A stretch of 64,000 nt of DNA from Sphingobacteriales bacterium (GCA_012270485.1 JAAXIF010000018.1:57674-121673), one strand, 5' to 3'. Shown: positions 25,797 to 35,099, numbered from the stretch's first letter. The notes: a model not told the origin generated them from the sequence alone. Made by a program: numbers and translations.

Positions 25797-25921
25797 GCTT
25801 TGAGCGACAAGCTACAGGCTACAAGTTTTGAATAACCAATTTCTCAGTGTTCTTCTGTGTCTTCAGTGGCAATCTATCAACAAAAAAGATATTGCCACTG
25901 AAGACACAGAAGAGCACTGAG
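25797..25921. repeat. AGCT-word repeat and a 31-bp near-perfect inverted repeat
   Basis: After AGCT-type words (25797-25826) come arms 25843-25873 and 25891-25921, which match in 30 of 31 positions with a 17-base loop. The arms read CTCAGTG(T/C)TCTTCTGTG.... A related word string (TTCTGTGTCCTTCTGTGCCC) occurs at 47424-47443. Confidence 0.85.
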
Positions 25922-25965
25922 GTTTTGGCAGGAGTTTACCTATATTTATTGCAAACAACCAAGAC

Positions 25966-27225
25966 TTGAATACAAAATCAGTTTTCAAAGGCTCGCCCAT
26001 ACAAGTAGGTATTTATGCTGCAGTAGCTGCTTTCCTCACGTACACCATGATCTTCGGTTTCCGCAAATCATTTACTGTTTGCACATTTGATGGAATGACC
26101 GTTGGTACGCTGAGTTATAAAACCGTATTGGTACTGAGTCAGATGATGGGTTATTTGATGGCCAAGTTTTATGGTATCAAATTCATTTCTGAGTTAAACC
26201 GTTTTGGAAGAAATAAGATCATTCTCCTCCTCGTGGGAATCGCATGGCTGGCTTGGTTGTGTTTTGCGTTGATACCTGCTCCATATAATATTATCTTTCT
26301 TTTCATCAATGGTTTTCCGCTCGGTATGTTATGGGGCGTGGTTTTCTCTTATGTAGAGGGAAGAAGAAGTACTGATTTTATTGGAGCTGCATTGGCGGTG
26401 AGTTTTATTTTCTCTTCGGGTTTTGTAAAGTCGGTTGGGGGATGGTTGATTCAATTAGGTGTTACTGAATTCTGGGTGCCTTTTTGCACAGGCTTGGTTT
26501 TTGCATTGCCACTGTTATTGTTTATCTATTTGATGGAACGGATACCTGCACCAGATGCCGAGGATGAAGCGGCACGAATGAATCGAACACCCATGAGTGC
26601 TGAACAACGCAAAGCATTTGTTCGTTCTTTCTTACCGGGTATTATTGCTTGTATTTTTATTTATGGTTTTGCCACCATCTTCCGCGATATCAGAGATAAT
26701 TTCAGTGCAGACATGTGGAAGGAAATGGGATACCTGAATCAACCTGCTATTTTTTCTAAAACAGAAACGCCTATCACACTCGTGATTCTTGCACTCATCG
26801 GCAGTATGGTCATCATCAAAAACAGTTTTAAAGCATTGATGATTGCACATTTATTTATTGCCATTGGATTTATCATTGCAGGAGTGAGCACTTATTTATT
26901 CACCCAAGGAATGGTAGCGCCTATTTGGTGGATGACCTTGGTGGGATTGGGGTTATACATGGTATACATTCCTTTCAACTCAGTATTCTTTGAAAGAATG
27001 ATTGCAGCATTTCGTTTTACAGGCAATGTGGGTTTTTTGATTTATCTCGCTGATTCATTCGGCTACCTGGGTAGCGTGAGCGTGTTATTGAGTAAAGAAA
27101 TTTTCAAAGTTCAACTGAATTGGGTTCAATTCTTTTCTAACAGTGTGATGATATTGTCTGTAGTGGGTGTTGCAATTACGGTGTATGCGGGTTGGTACTT
27201 TTATCAGAAGAAAAAAGCTATTTAG
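25966..27225 (+). CDS. DUF5690 family MFS-like membrane protein
   Basis: 419 residues with about twelve hydrophobic helices. Characteristic stretches are FLTYTMIFGFRKSFTVCTFD near residue 20, LLVGIAWLAWLCFALIPAPYN, FPLGMLWGVVFSYVEGRRSTD and DSFGYLGSVSVLL near the end, which fit the DUF5690 family of Bacteroidota, a branch of the major facilitator fold. The substrate is unknown. The start is TTG; a TATATTTAT box lies 25 bases upstream. Monocistronic. Confidence 0.85.
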   Translation: MNTKSVFKGSPIQVGIYAAVAAFLTYTMIFGFRKSFTVCTFDGMTVGTLSYKTVLVLSQMMGYLMAKFYGIKFISELNRFGRNKIILLLVGIAWLAWLCFALIPAPYNIIFLFINGFPLGMLWGVVFSYVEGRRSTDFIGAALAVSFIFSSGFVKSVGGWLIQLGVTEFWVPFCTGLVFALPLLLFIYLMERIPAPDAEDEAARMNRTPMSAEQRKAFVRSFLPGIIACIFIYGFATIFRDIRDNFSADMWKEMGYLNQPAIFSKTETPITLVILALIGSMVIIKNSFKALMIAHLFIAIGFIIAGVSTYLFTQGMVAPIWWMTLVGLGLYMVYIPFNSVFFERMIAAFRFTGNVGFLIYLADSFGYLGSVSVLLSKEIFKVQLNWVQFFSNSVMILSVVGVAITVYAGWYFYQKKKAI

Positions 27226-27239
27226 TTTTTGAGGAGGAT

Positions 27240-27330
27240 GGGACGCAGATTTTTATGATTTATGCAGATTAGTTGCGAATAAAAAATCATGATCCATAAT
27301 ATCAATGAACTTCTGCAGAAAAAAACTGCA
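27240..27330. repeat. GGGACGCAGAT repeat copy and small hairpin
   Basis: GGGACGCAGATTTTTATGAT at 27240-27259 is an exact inverse of part of the repeat at 27736-27790. It is followed by CTGCAG-A7-CTGCAG, a weak hairpin that may stop transcription of the flanking convergent genes. Confidence 0.6.
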
Positions 27331-27341
27331 GTCTATTTAAA

Positions 27342-27659
27342 TTAATGTTGCCAACAATAGCTTCTTCCAGATTGCGCATTTCTGCTGCATCTGGTTCCTT
27401 TTTTTGTTTTTGCTATACATTGACCTGATGATTTTTCAATGACAGGTTTCTTTTCCGCAACAGGTTTTCGTTTAACAGTACACACACCGCAGCTTCCTCC
27501 TGATGTACAATATTTACAACTCGAACAGCTACTACAAGCTCTACAGGTACTACTTCCGGTACATTTACCAGAAGCCGTACTGCAACATGGGTCTTTTTTA
27601 GCAAATACATTGAAGAGGAAAAATAAAAAGTAGATAAAAATTAGTCCTCTTTTTTTCAT
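27342..27659 (-). CDS. Secreted Cys-rich protein with DUF5763 tail
   Basis: 105 residues: a signal peptide (MKKRGLIFIYFLFFLFNVFA), then a Cys-rich region with about a dozen Cys in CxxC and CxxCxxC spacing (CRACSSCSSCKYC, CGVC), a Lys/Pro spacer, and the C-terminal motif QCIAKTKKGTRCSRNA then GRSYCWQH. The tail is the DUF5763 pattern CxxxTxxGxxCxxxxxxGxxxCxxH. The cysteines suggest metal binding or disulfide stabilisation. Function unknown. Confidence 0.75.
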   Translation of the reverse strand: MKKRGLIFIYFLFFLFNVFAKKDPCCSTASGKCTGSSTCRACSSCSSCKYCTSGGSCGVCTVKRKPVAEKKPVIEKSSGQCIAKTKKGTRCSRNAQSGRSYCWQH

Positions 27660-27735
27660 ATAGAAAATTTTCTACATGAATAGAGAAAACGGATTTTGGA
27701 TATGCAAGTTTTGAATCGAATAATAGATGAATTGA

Positions 27736-27853
27736 AATGGGACGCAGATAAAATATCATCATAACCCATCATAAAAATCTGCGTCCCATACTTCGCATAA
27801 AAATGGTTCATAACAAATAGTGAATCACCATTTGCCATGAACCATTAGTCATA
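27736..27853. repeat. Inverted repeats between the Cys-rich gene and msrB
   Basis: ATGGGACGCAGAT and ATCTGCGTCCCAT form a 13-base-pair exact inverted repeat, followed by ATGGTTCAT...ATGAACCAT words (27803-27847). No gene is present. Confidence 0.7.
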
Positions 27854-27858
27854 AGCTA

Positions 27859-28419
27859 CTAACCCTTCTTACCTTCCTCGTATTTCTTCTTCGCCGCTTC
27901 TGCTTTTTCAAAATCAAGGATCACGCCATTGATACAGTAGCGTAATCCGGTTGGGGGCGGACCATCTTCGAATACATGCCCTAAATGACTCTTACATCTT
28001 CCGCATTGTACTTCTGTTCTTACCATGCCATGTGTGTTATCCGGCAGATAGATAATCGCACTCTTGCTAATAGGCTCATAAAAACTTGGCCAACCGCAAC
28101 CACTATCAAATTTGGTATCACTTTTAAACAACGCATTGCCACAAGCAGCACAATAATAAGTTCCTATCTCCTTAAAGTTCTCAAACTTGCTGGTCCATGG
28201 TCGCTCAGTTCCTTTTTGTCTAGCTATATAATACACATCCGGAGAAAGGATCTTTTTCCATTCATCTTCTTTCAAATTCACTTTTGATTTGTCGGTTCTT
28301 GAATACACCGGATTGTTCTTTTCTGTACTATCCATTTTTACTTCTTTCTGTTTTGTTTGTTGTGAATAACAGCCCTGCACTATTAAAGTTGCGAGGAGCA
28401 GCATCTTAAAGCCCTTCAT
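27859..28419 (-). CDS. msrB: Lipid-anchored methionine sulfoxide reductase B
   Basis: Reduces methionine-R-sulfoxide in oxidised proteins, here on the periplasmic side. About 186 residues from [17 protein letters not shown], whose Cys is a lipobox; the in-frame ATG 7 codons upstream is less likely. The MsrB domain is complete: zinc cysteines in YYCAACG and [28 protein letters not shown], and the catalytic Cys in [10 protein letters not shown] charged tail ([13 protein letters not shown]) ends the protein. It is transcribed alone, divergent from adk. Confidence 0.94.
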   Translation of the reverse strand: MKGFKMLLLATLIVQGCYSQQTKQKEVKMDSTEKNNPVYSRTDKSKVNLKEDEWKKILSPDVYYIARQKGTERPWTSKFENFKEIGTYYCAACGNALFKSDTKFDSGCGWPSFYEPISKSAIIYLPDNTHGMVRTEVQCGRCKSHLGHVFEDGPPPTGLRYCINGVILDFEKAEAAKKKYEEGKKG

Positions 28420-28565
28420 ATGCCAATACTTTTGATACATTAAAATTACGTTTATCGTGGGTGAATAGTTTACTGTTAAACTGACGAACAGTTGTTTTTT
28501 CCCTTACAATTTGCAGTTATTCAAGGTTTTAATGTGTTGTTAAATGTTTTTTAAACGATGAGGCT

Positions 28566-28573
28566 TATATTTG
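28566..28573 (+). promoter_or_regulatory. Putative -7 box of adk
   Basis: TATATTTG, an exact match to TAnnTTTG, 26 bases before the adk start codon. No clear -33 element could be fixed. Confidence 0.5.
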
Positions 28574-28598
28574 TTCTTCACGTAAGGTTAGTTAGTAC

Positions 28599-29177
28599 AT
28601 GTTTAATATTATTCTGTTTGGACCTCCGGGCAGTGGAAAGGGAACACAAAGCGAAAAACTGATCGCTGCTTACGGACTGAAGCATTTATCTACCGGTGAT
28701 TTATTAAGAAGTGAAATTGCAGCCCAAACACCATTGGGACTGGAAGCCAAGTCTATTATGGACAAGGGTCAGCTGGTACCCGATGAAGTGGTGGTAGGTA
28801 TGATTAGCTCTGCGCTGGATCAAAACCCTCAAGCAAAAGGATTCCTGTTCGATGGTTTCCCCAGAACTGAAGCCCAAAGTATTGCGCTGGATAAGCTGTT
28901 GAAGCTGAAAAATACCGAGATTGGAGTGGTGCTGGCATTGGATGTAAGCGAGGAAGAACTGGTAAGTCGTTTATTGAATCGTGGTAAAACCAGCGGTAGA
29001 AGCGATGATACCAATGAGTCTGTGATCCGTGCCCGTATTGCAGAATACAAAGCCAAAACAACGGTAGTGGCCAATTATTACAGCACTTTTGACAAGGTCG
29101 TTCATATTAAAGGTGAGGGTTCGGTTGACGAAATTTTTGAATCGCTACACAGCGAGATCGACAAAAGAATGTCTTAA
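28599..29177 (+). CDS. adk: Adenylate kinase
   Basis: Essential cytoplasmic enzyme (AMP + ATP to 2 ADP). 192 residues, the short-lid type. The P-loop is FGPPGSGKGTQ at residue 6, followed by LKHLSTGDLLRSEIA, the AMP-binding GFLFDGFPRT, and a short lid (SRLLNRGKTSGRSDDTNES) without the four zinc ligands of long forms. The closing stretch VVANYYSTFDKVVHIKGEG is normal. The ATG start is well placed behind the -7 box, and a terminator follows. Confidence 0.96.
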   Translation: MFNIILFGPPGSGKGTQSEKLIAAYGLKHLSTGDLLRSEIAAQTPLGLEAKSIMDKGQLVPDEVVVGMISSALDQNPQAKGFLFDGFPRTEAQSIALDKLLKLKNTEIGVVLALDVSEEELVSRLLNRGKTSGRSDDTNESVIRARIAEYKAKTTVVANYYSTFDKVVHIKGEGSVDEIFESLHSEIDKRMS

Positions 29178-29218
29178 TCTAATTATATATAAGAGTTTAA
29201 CAACCAATAACCAACTGC

Positions 29219-29248
29219 ACCCGCTCTTTTTTTTGAGCGGGTTTTTTA
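29219..29248 (+). terminator. adk terminator
   Basis: Stem ACCCGCTC / GAGCGGGT with a T-rich loop, followed by six T on the plus strand. Confidence 0.92.
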
Positions 29249-29360
29249 TGCCTGATGGCTGTCAAGATGCTGTTAAAGCTGAACGATCACTACACACGCT
29301 TTCACCCAACAGACTTAGTTTTGCCCTCCCCCGTGCTGAAGTGGCGTGGAATCAATGTGT

Positions 29361-30059
29361 ATGATCAGCAAAAAAATTCAACTTGTTTTATTTTGTCTGG
29401 CAATAGCTTCCGGTTTTTCTTTCAAAGAGAAATCGACAGCTATTACAAACAAACGAATATCGGCTTCGCATTTTAATACAGCCATCTATGAAAGCCTGGA
29501 TCTGGCATCACTTGGACTTTCCAAAAAAGCCTACGATTGGGCATTGGCCGGTTATGAACGCTTAAAGTCTAGTGGACAAATTATTCAAGAGCATATCATA
29601 TCCGTTGTTGACTTTAGTCTGCCTTCTAATCAGAAAAGATTATTTGTGATTGATGTATTGAAAGGCGAATTGCTCTTTCATACCTATGTATCACACGGAA
29701 AAAATTCCGGTAAGTTGATGGCTAAAAAATTCTCGAATAAAGCCAGTAGTTTTCAAAGCAGTATTGGTTTCTATACTACTGGAGAGCCTTATGAGGGAAA
29801 ACATGGCTTATCACTTCGTTTGATCGGGAAAGAAAAGGGTATTAATGATAAAGCTTTTCAACGGGGCATTGTGATTCATGGTGCGGATTATGCCGAAGAA
29901 AGCATTGCAGCCAGACAAGGTTATTTGGGAAGAAGCTTGGGGTGTCCTGCAGTTCCTCAATCTATTCATCGCGAATTGATCGCTACCATTCAAAATGGAA
30001 GTTGTTTTTTTATCTATGCACCGATGCTCGGCTACTCTAAACGGTCAAAATTCATTTAA
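29361..30059 (+). CDS. L,D-transpeptidase catalytic domain family protein
   Basis: Envelope enzyme of about 232 residues, probably acting on peptidoglycan cross-links. The start is taken as the third in-frame candidate (MISKKIQLVLFCLAIASGFS), giving a signal peptide. The catalytic signature IVIHGADYAEESIAARQGYL then GRSLGCPAVP holds the His and nucleophilic Cys of the YkuD-like murein L,D-transpeptidase group found in Bacteroidota. Upstream, LFVIDVLKGELLFHTYVSHG is the usual opening strand pair. It follows the adk terminator and is probably independent. Confidence 0.88.
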   Translation: MISKKIQLVLFCLAIASGFSFKEKSTAITNKRISASHFNTAIYESLDLASLGLSKKAYDWALAGYERLKSSGQIIQEHIISVVDFSLPSNQKRLFVIDVLKGELLFHTYVSHGKNSGKLMAKKFSNKASSFQSSIGFYTTGEPYEGKHGLSLRLIGKEKGINDKAFQRGIVIHGADYAEESIAARQGYLGRSLGCPAVPQSIHRELIATIQNGSCFFIYAPMLGYSKRSKFI

Positions 30060-30097
30060 TCATTTGTTCCGACCGTACAACCTATTTTAACAGCTAT

Positions 30098-30982
30098 TTG
30101 CCCTTATGTGCTGTCTATCTTTATTATAAGGTGCAACACGTAGAATTTTTTCATACCGACCATTTCGAACAGAACTACAGACGACAGAAGGCGGCTTCGT
30201 CTATTTCGTATTTCATCGACTTTTTCTGGGAAACAGATTTTGATCACCTGTGGGATTCGTATCCCAAAGGTTTTTCAGATGCCCTATTCCCAAATACCGG
30301 CTATACCTATCTGATCAATTTGGGTACTCCTTTTGTGATGCAGGTAGGAGAAAAGCGGTTTGACATGAAGACCGATGGTTTTCTTCCCAGACATCGCGCC
30401 ATTGAATGTTTCCATCAAAAGGGAAATAAACTCTTTGGTATCAAGTTCAAAATATCACCCGTCATTTTTGAGAAGAAAATCAACTTCTCAGAATACCGAG
30501 AATATATTTTCCCCTTAAGTTATTTGATGAACTCTGGTACGTTGAGTAAAATAAAAACCTGTTCTTCATTTGATGAGCGGGTATCTATTCTCACTCATTA
30601 TTTTGAAAAGATCATTGATCAATATTCCGGCTCTTTAAAGCCGATTGAAATTGTTTCGAAAATATTGGCACATTGTGAAACCAAGAGAGATTTTATAACG
30701 CCGATTGAAGATTTTGCCAAACAATACAATATCTCTTCCCGAACATTACAGCGCTACTTTGAAACAGCTACCAGCATCAGCACTAAAACAGCTATTCAAA
30801 TCATGCGCATCAGAAAAGCCACTGAACATCTGGCTACTGATCCGGACACTTTTAACAGCGCAGACTATGGCTACTATGATCACAGCCATTTCTACAAACA
30901 CCTCAAAAGTTTCCTCCAAAAAAATACACTTAAAAAATTACAGCCACATTTGAAGTTGTTGGAGAAGTTGCATGGGAGGTAG
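30098..30982 (+). CDS. AraC-family transcriptional regulator
   Basis: About 283-294 residues. The start is uncertain between TTG 30098 and GTG 30131 (VQHVEFFHTDHFEQ); the latter is better supported. The N-terminal 150 residues resemble the DUF6597 sensing domain of AraC proteins (DALFPNTGYTYLINLGTPF). The C-terminal 100 residues form an AraC helix-turn-helix pair, the second with NISSRTLQRYFETATSIST and DYGYYDHSHFYKHLKSFL. The usual Phe-Pro ligand loop is changed. It is a DNA-binding activator; the targets are unknown. It might control the adjacent broken hydrolase. Confidence 0.82.
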   Translation: MPLCAVYLYYKVQHVEFFHTDHFEQNYRRQKAASSISYFIDFFWETDFDHLWDSYPKGFSDALFPNTGYTYLINLGTPFVMQVGEKRFDMKTDGFLPRHRAIECFHQKGNKLFGIKFKISPVIFEKKINFSEYREYIFPLSYLMNSGTLSKIKTCSSFDERVSILTHYFEKIIDQYSGSLKPIEIVSKILAHCETKRDFITPIEDFAKQYNISSRTLQRYFETATSISTKTAIQIMRIRKATEHLATDPDTFNSADYGYYDHSHFYKHLKSFLQKNTLKKLQPHLKLLEKLHGR

Positions 30983-31120
30983 TTAATAGCGAATGAACCA
31001 TAGTTCATGGCAAGAAGAACAATCAGTGGACCTTCATTAAAAGAGAGTCGCCTGATTTTTACATTTCTTCTCTGCGATTTTTATTCATCAACGCTCATGA
31101 TCCCTTTTTATATTTGTCAG

Positions 31121-31801
31121 ATGCAACCTATATTACTGTTACACGGAGCCATCGGATCAACTGATTCCTCTTAGAAATGAACTCCGCACGGAATTCGATG
31201 TTTACAGTTTCAATTTCCCCGGGCATGGTGGCACTGGTCCTTTTGAATCCTTTTCGATGGACGCATTTGCGAAAACAACCTTAGATTTCATAAAACACAT
31301 CAACTCAAAAATCTACCGGTATTTGGTTATAGCATGGGTGGTTATGTTGCGTTATACTTAGAGTCCATGTATCCGGGCACTCTTCAAAAAGTGATTACAT
31401 TGGGAACCAAATATGAATGGAGCGAAGAGATCGCCGCGAAAGAAATCAAAATGCTACAACCGGATATTATTGAACAAAAAATACCCACTTTTGCACAGCA
31501 ATTAGCCAATAGACATGGCGCCACGGAATGGAAAAATGTTCTAGATAAAACCGCCGCCATGTTAGTATCATTGGGTAAACACCCATTGCTTTCTCCTGCT
31601 GTGTTACAAAAGATTAATTGCCCAACACTTGTTTTATTAGGTGAAAAAGACAATATGGTTTCAGTAGAGGAAACACAAAATGCAGCAGTGGCTTTGACTA
31701 ATGGACAGTATGAACTTTTACCCAATGCCATGCACCCCATAGAACAAATAAGTGTAAGTATATTGGCAGAAAAAATCAAAACTTTTTGCTTGACTCACTG
31801 A
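31121..31801 (+). pseudogene. Alpha/beta hydrolase disrupted by two frameshifts
   Basis: The pieces together make a normal hydrolase of about 230 residues: MQPILLLHGAIGS in the first frame, then DQLIPLRNELRTEFDVYSFN and FPGHGGTGPFESF in a second, then NLPVFGYSMGGYVALYLES to CLTH in the third. GYSMGG is the nucleophile elbow; HPIEQ near the end holds the His. The first break (31151-31160) looks like loss of one 8-base copy of CAACTGAT. The second (about 31307-31311) is loss of one A from an A run. The long 3' frame (31334-31801) lacks the oxyanion strand and cannot work alone. Confidence 0.85.
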
Positions 31802-34167
31802 TGGTAAATCTTCACCAATAATTTCAAGAACTCTTCGGGTTCGAAAGGTTTTGTAACAACTGCGTTGATTGAAAGATCGCGCGCGCGTTCTTCTACTTCA
31901 GAAGGTAAGCTGGCGGTGAGCGCTATGATTGGAATATCAATTCCTTTACTTCGAATAATTTTTACTGCTGCATACCCATCCATTACAGGCATGTGCATAT
32001 CCATTAAGATCATTTGATGTTTCGTGGTATCCAACTTACCAACTGCTTCCTCGCCATTTACCGCTACATCAATTGTTGCTCCCCATTTTTCCAAAAATGT
32101 TTTTGCCACCAATACATTCAACTCATTGTCTTCAGCCATTAATAAAGAAAGGCCTGAGAGCGGGCGGCCTTTTTCAATATCATACGGTATGGTTTCTCCT
32201 TGAGAGAAATTAAAGGCTTGTGATACAGGGAAGGTTTGCGTGAAAAAGAAAACCGATCCTTTACCCGGCTCACTTTGTAGTTGCAATTGTGATCCTTGAA
32301 GTTCCAGTATTTTTTTACAGATAGCAAGACCCAAGCCTGTGCCGCCAAAACTCCTGGAAGTAGATGTATCAGCTTGTGTAAAGCGATCAAAAATCAATTT
32401 CTGTTTTTCTGCCGCGATACCAATACCGGTGTCTTCCACTTTGATCGTAAGCGTGATGTGTTGCTTTTGAATTTTCTCTTGCTGAATGATCAACCTTACA
32501 TGACCCGATTGTGTAAACTTAATCGCATTTTGCAACAAATTTCCAATGACCTGACTAATACGAGTAGGGTCTGCAATAATACGGTGATGAAAGGCAGGAT
32601 CTTTTTCTAAGATCAATGCAATTCCTTTTTCATCGGCAAGTGTTTTCAATCCTGATAAAAGGTCATGTGATACTTTTACCAAGTCCATGTCAATGTATTC
32701 GAAATTGATCTTACCTGCTTCAATTTTATTGTAATCAAGAATATCATTCACAATATTCAAAAGATTATTGGCAGAAAAAAGTAGTACATTCAATTGCTCT
32801 TTCTGATCTTCTCTTGGTTGATTGTCTAAGAGTATGTGTGAAAGTCCGATCACAGAATTCAGTGGTGTTCTGATTTCGTGTGACATATTGGATAGGAGGT
32901 CACTTTTAGCTATCAATCCCTGCTCTGCTTCTTTTCTAGCCTTATTCAATAAATACGAATAGCGATAAGAAAGAATCAATGATTGCAAAAAGAAAAATAA
33001 TAGATATCCAACAAACAAAAGCTCTTTTTGTGGTGCTACAAAACCGAAATACTGTAAGTTGATGATGATAAAAATAATCATCACTACACCAGTGCTTAGT
33101 AGTGCATATCCGGCCCCCAATCTTTTTCTTTTATAAGCAATTATATATACATAGAACGCATGCGCAATCACAAAAAACATTACCACCAGAAATGGATTGA
33201 TCAATTGTGTGAAAACGGCAGGGGGGAAAATGAGGGTGACCAATGATAAAATGATACAGGCCCACATTTCAATGGCTGTAATAATTTTATTGGAATCCTC
33301 TGGATATAGATTTTGTGTGTATCGTGTAAAAAAGATAACACTGACAAATAAAGAGAGATATTCCAAGTGAATAGTGAGCGCCCAAGGAAGATCCGGAAAA
33401 ACAGTATGTAAAGAATATTGAGATGTGCCAATGATCCGATAACTATAAGTAATACAGAAAAGCGCAAAATAAAGAATGGTTCTATCGTAGCGACCAAAGA
33501 AGTATAAACCAAAGAAGAAGAGTCCACACATGATAATACTTCCGGTAAGAATAAAGTTGAAAGCATTGTCTCTGTTTCTTTTGCTGAACAACTTTTCTTT
33601 GTTACCAATCGTGATTGATTTATATGGGCCCCCCTTAGAGTGTAGGAAATTAGCTACCTGTAAAATCAGTCGCACCGTATCTTTTTTTATAAATAACTCT
33701 CTTGTAAACTGCTGCCATTTAGGTTGGGTTGTTTCAGAAGAAACACCCGGTACACCCGATTGTACAAAAACCTTATCATCTACAAACAGTTTATAGCTTG
33801 TATAAGTATCGGGAATATCTAGTGCTAAGTTGGATGCATTCTTGGGTAATAAAACGGTAAGCATATAAGAAGCATACCCTTTTGCTGTAATTTTTTTCCC
33901 GCCAATGACCATGTTGTCCCAACGTTTGGGAAAACCGATCATTCCAGTCATCTTTTCGGCGGTTTCACCGGGTTCACATAGTTTTTCCCAACATAGCCCC
34001 CATTCTCCATCCAATGGAACAGATTGTTTGGATAAATCGATAGTACGAAGATCGATGACAGCATGTTTAGCGACCGGTAATTGTGCAAATGAAGAAAATG
34101 AAAAAAGAAAGCAACAGAAAATAATCACGGAAATGAGCCTGCCTTTTCTATTAAATTTTGAATACAT
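31795..34167 (-). CDS. 7TMR-DISM hybrid sensor histidine kinase / response regulator
   Basis: Membrane signalling protein of about 790 residues, starting at MYSKFNRKGRLISVII. After the signal peptide comes a periplasmic sugar-binding-like 7TMR-DISM domain (residues 30-190, VPLDGEWGLCWEKL), seven transmembrane helices (190-410), HisKA with the phospho-His in LLSNMSHEIRTPLNSVIG, HATPase with DTGIGIAAEKQKLIFDRF and GTGLGLAICKKILEL, and a C-terminal receiver domain (LLMAEDNELN, phospho-Asp in ILMDMHMPVMDG, ALTAS). No output domain is fused, so it passes phosphate on or regulates itself. The ligand is unknown. Confidence 0.93.
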   Translation of the reverse strand: MYSKFNRKGRLISVIIFCCFLFSFSSFAQLPVAKHAVIDLRTIDLSKQSVPLDGEWGLCWEKLCEPGETAEKMTGMIGFPKRWDNMVIGGKKITAKGYASYMLTVLLPKNASNLALDIPDTYTSYKLFVDDKVFVQSGVPGVSSETTQPKWQQFTRELFIKKDTVRLILQVANFLHSKGGPYKSITIGNKEKLFSKRNRDNAFNFILTGSIIMCGLFFFGLYFFGRYDRTILYFALFCITYSYRIIGTSQYSLHTVFPDLPWALTIHLEYLSLFVSVIFFTRYTQNLYPEDSNKIITAIEMWACIILSLVTLIFPPAVFTQLINPFLVVMFFVIAHAFYVYIIAYKRKRLGAGYALLSTGVVMIIFIIINLQYFGFVAPQKELLFVGYLLFFFLQSLILSYRYSYLLNKARKEAEQGLIAKSDLLSNMSHEIRTPLNSVIGLSHILLDNQPREDQKEQLNVLLFSANNLLNIVNDILDYNKIEAGKINFEYIDMDLVKVSHDLLSGLKTLADEKGIALILEKDPAFHHRIIADPTRISQVIGNLLQNAIKFTQSGHVRLIIQQEKIQKQHITLTIKVEDTGIGIAAEKQKLIFDRFTQADTSTSRSFGGTGLGLAICKKILELQGSQLQLQSEPGKGSVFFFTQTFPVSQAFNFSQGETIPYDIEKGRPLSGLSLLMAEDNELNVLVAKTFLEKWGATIDVAVNGEEAVGKLDTTKHQMILMDMHMPVMDGYAAVKIIRSKGIDIPIIALTASLPSEVEERARDLSINAVVTKPFEPEEFLKLLVKIYHQ

Positions 34168-34369
34168 GCTTATCTGCTTGCTTGATAAATTTCGCTGCAA
34201 GGGTATCAGCGCTTCCGTTTCTTAAATGTATTAATTCTTCTGCTAAAAAATCTATTTTAATCTGTTTCCATAATAAAAAAATAAATCCGTTGTTTCCTGT
34301 AAAAATAGTGCCGCCATCATGGGTTTTAAGCCGCTCATCCGTAACCACATTTTTAAGTGATTCATACAA
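34151..34369 (-). CDS. Possible small protein upstream of the DISM kinase
   Basis: 72-residue frame from a TTG, ending 17 bases inside the kinase gene. The text is not repetitive and has a helical C-terminal half (LAEELIHLRNGSADTLAAKF), which looks more like a real protein than the antisense frame at the same place. The TTG start and the short length keep this a weak call; the frame may simply be the kinase leader. Confidence 0.35.
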   Translation of the reverse strand: MYESLKNVVTDERLKTHDGGTIFTGNNGFIFLLWKQIKIDFLAEELIHLRNGSADTLAAKFIKQADKHVFKI

Positions 34370-34415
34370 ACCCAGTGTTATAGCAGTTTTGTACTAACAA
34401 ACTAAAAACAATCAC

Positions 34416-35099
34416 ATGAATCACTTAACACGATATAACCCTTTTCACCAAATACATCAGGGTTTAAGAGCCCTATTGTACCACTGTTCTTTACAGGTAC
34501 AGCATACCAATTTTGCTGACGAAGAGCAAGCATCTATAACTATTGCACAACTTAAAGAGCTGATTTGGCTTTTTGATGGACATGCACACACCGAAGACAC
34601 AAAAGTTTTTTCATTGCTCGCAGATAAAGCACCTGAAGTCATCGCAGATTTTGAGTAACAGCATGATAAAGACCATATGCTGGCTGCTCATTTACAAGGC
34701 TGTATTGAACAGTACGAAGTAGCAGTGAAAACTTCTGATAAAGTTTTTGCAGGCAGACAAATACAGTTCTCACTTGCGGAGTTTACTGCATTCAATTTGT
34801 CGCACATGAATATGGAAGAAGTAATCATTAAAGAATTGATTTGGCAATATTATACAGATGAGCAGTTGCATGAGTTAACCATGGAGATTGTTGGCTCTCT
34901 TCCACCCGATAAAAATGCACGATACAGCTACTGGATGTTAAAAGGATTATCAATCCAAGAAGTTGCAGAATGGTTTCGTGCCATTCAGGCTACAGCACCG
35001 CCTTTTGTAATGGACCAAATGATGGAGTTGGCTTCAGCTGCACTGGATTGTGCTGATTTTAATGAAATTCAAAAATCTTTGGCACTAGAAATGGCTTAA
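34416..35099 (+). pseudogene. Hemerythrin-like protein interrupted by an in-frame stop
   Basis: One reading frame of 227 codons is interrupted only by TAA at 34656-34658, between KAPEVIADFE and QHDKDHMLAAHLQGC. Changing this codon to GAA or CAA would restore a protein with the hemerythrin-like four-helix pattern: H in the first helix (IHQGLRALLYHC), FDGHAHTEDTKVFSL, EQHDKDHMLAAH, and LSHMNMEEVII. Such domains bind a di-iron centre and sense or store oxygen or NO-type ligands. As written, only an 80-residue N-terminal piece would be made unless the stop is read through. It is either a recent nonsense mutation or a sequencing error. Confidence 0.85.

Noticed and set aside
27656..27838. 60-codon frame between the Cys-rich gene and msrB.
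   Set aside because: Consists mostly of the GGGACGCAGAT and ATGGTTCAT repeats.
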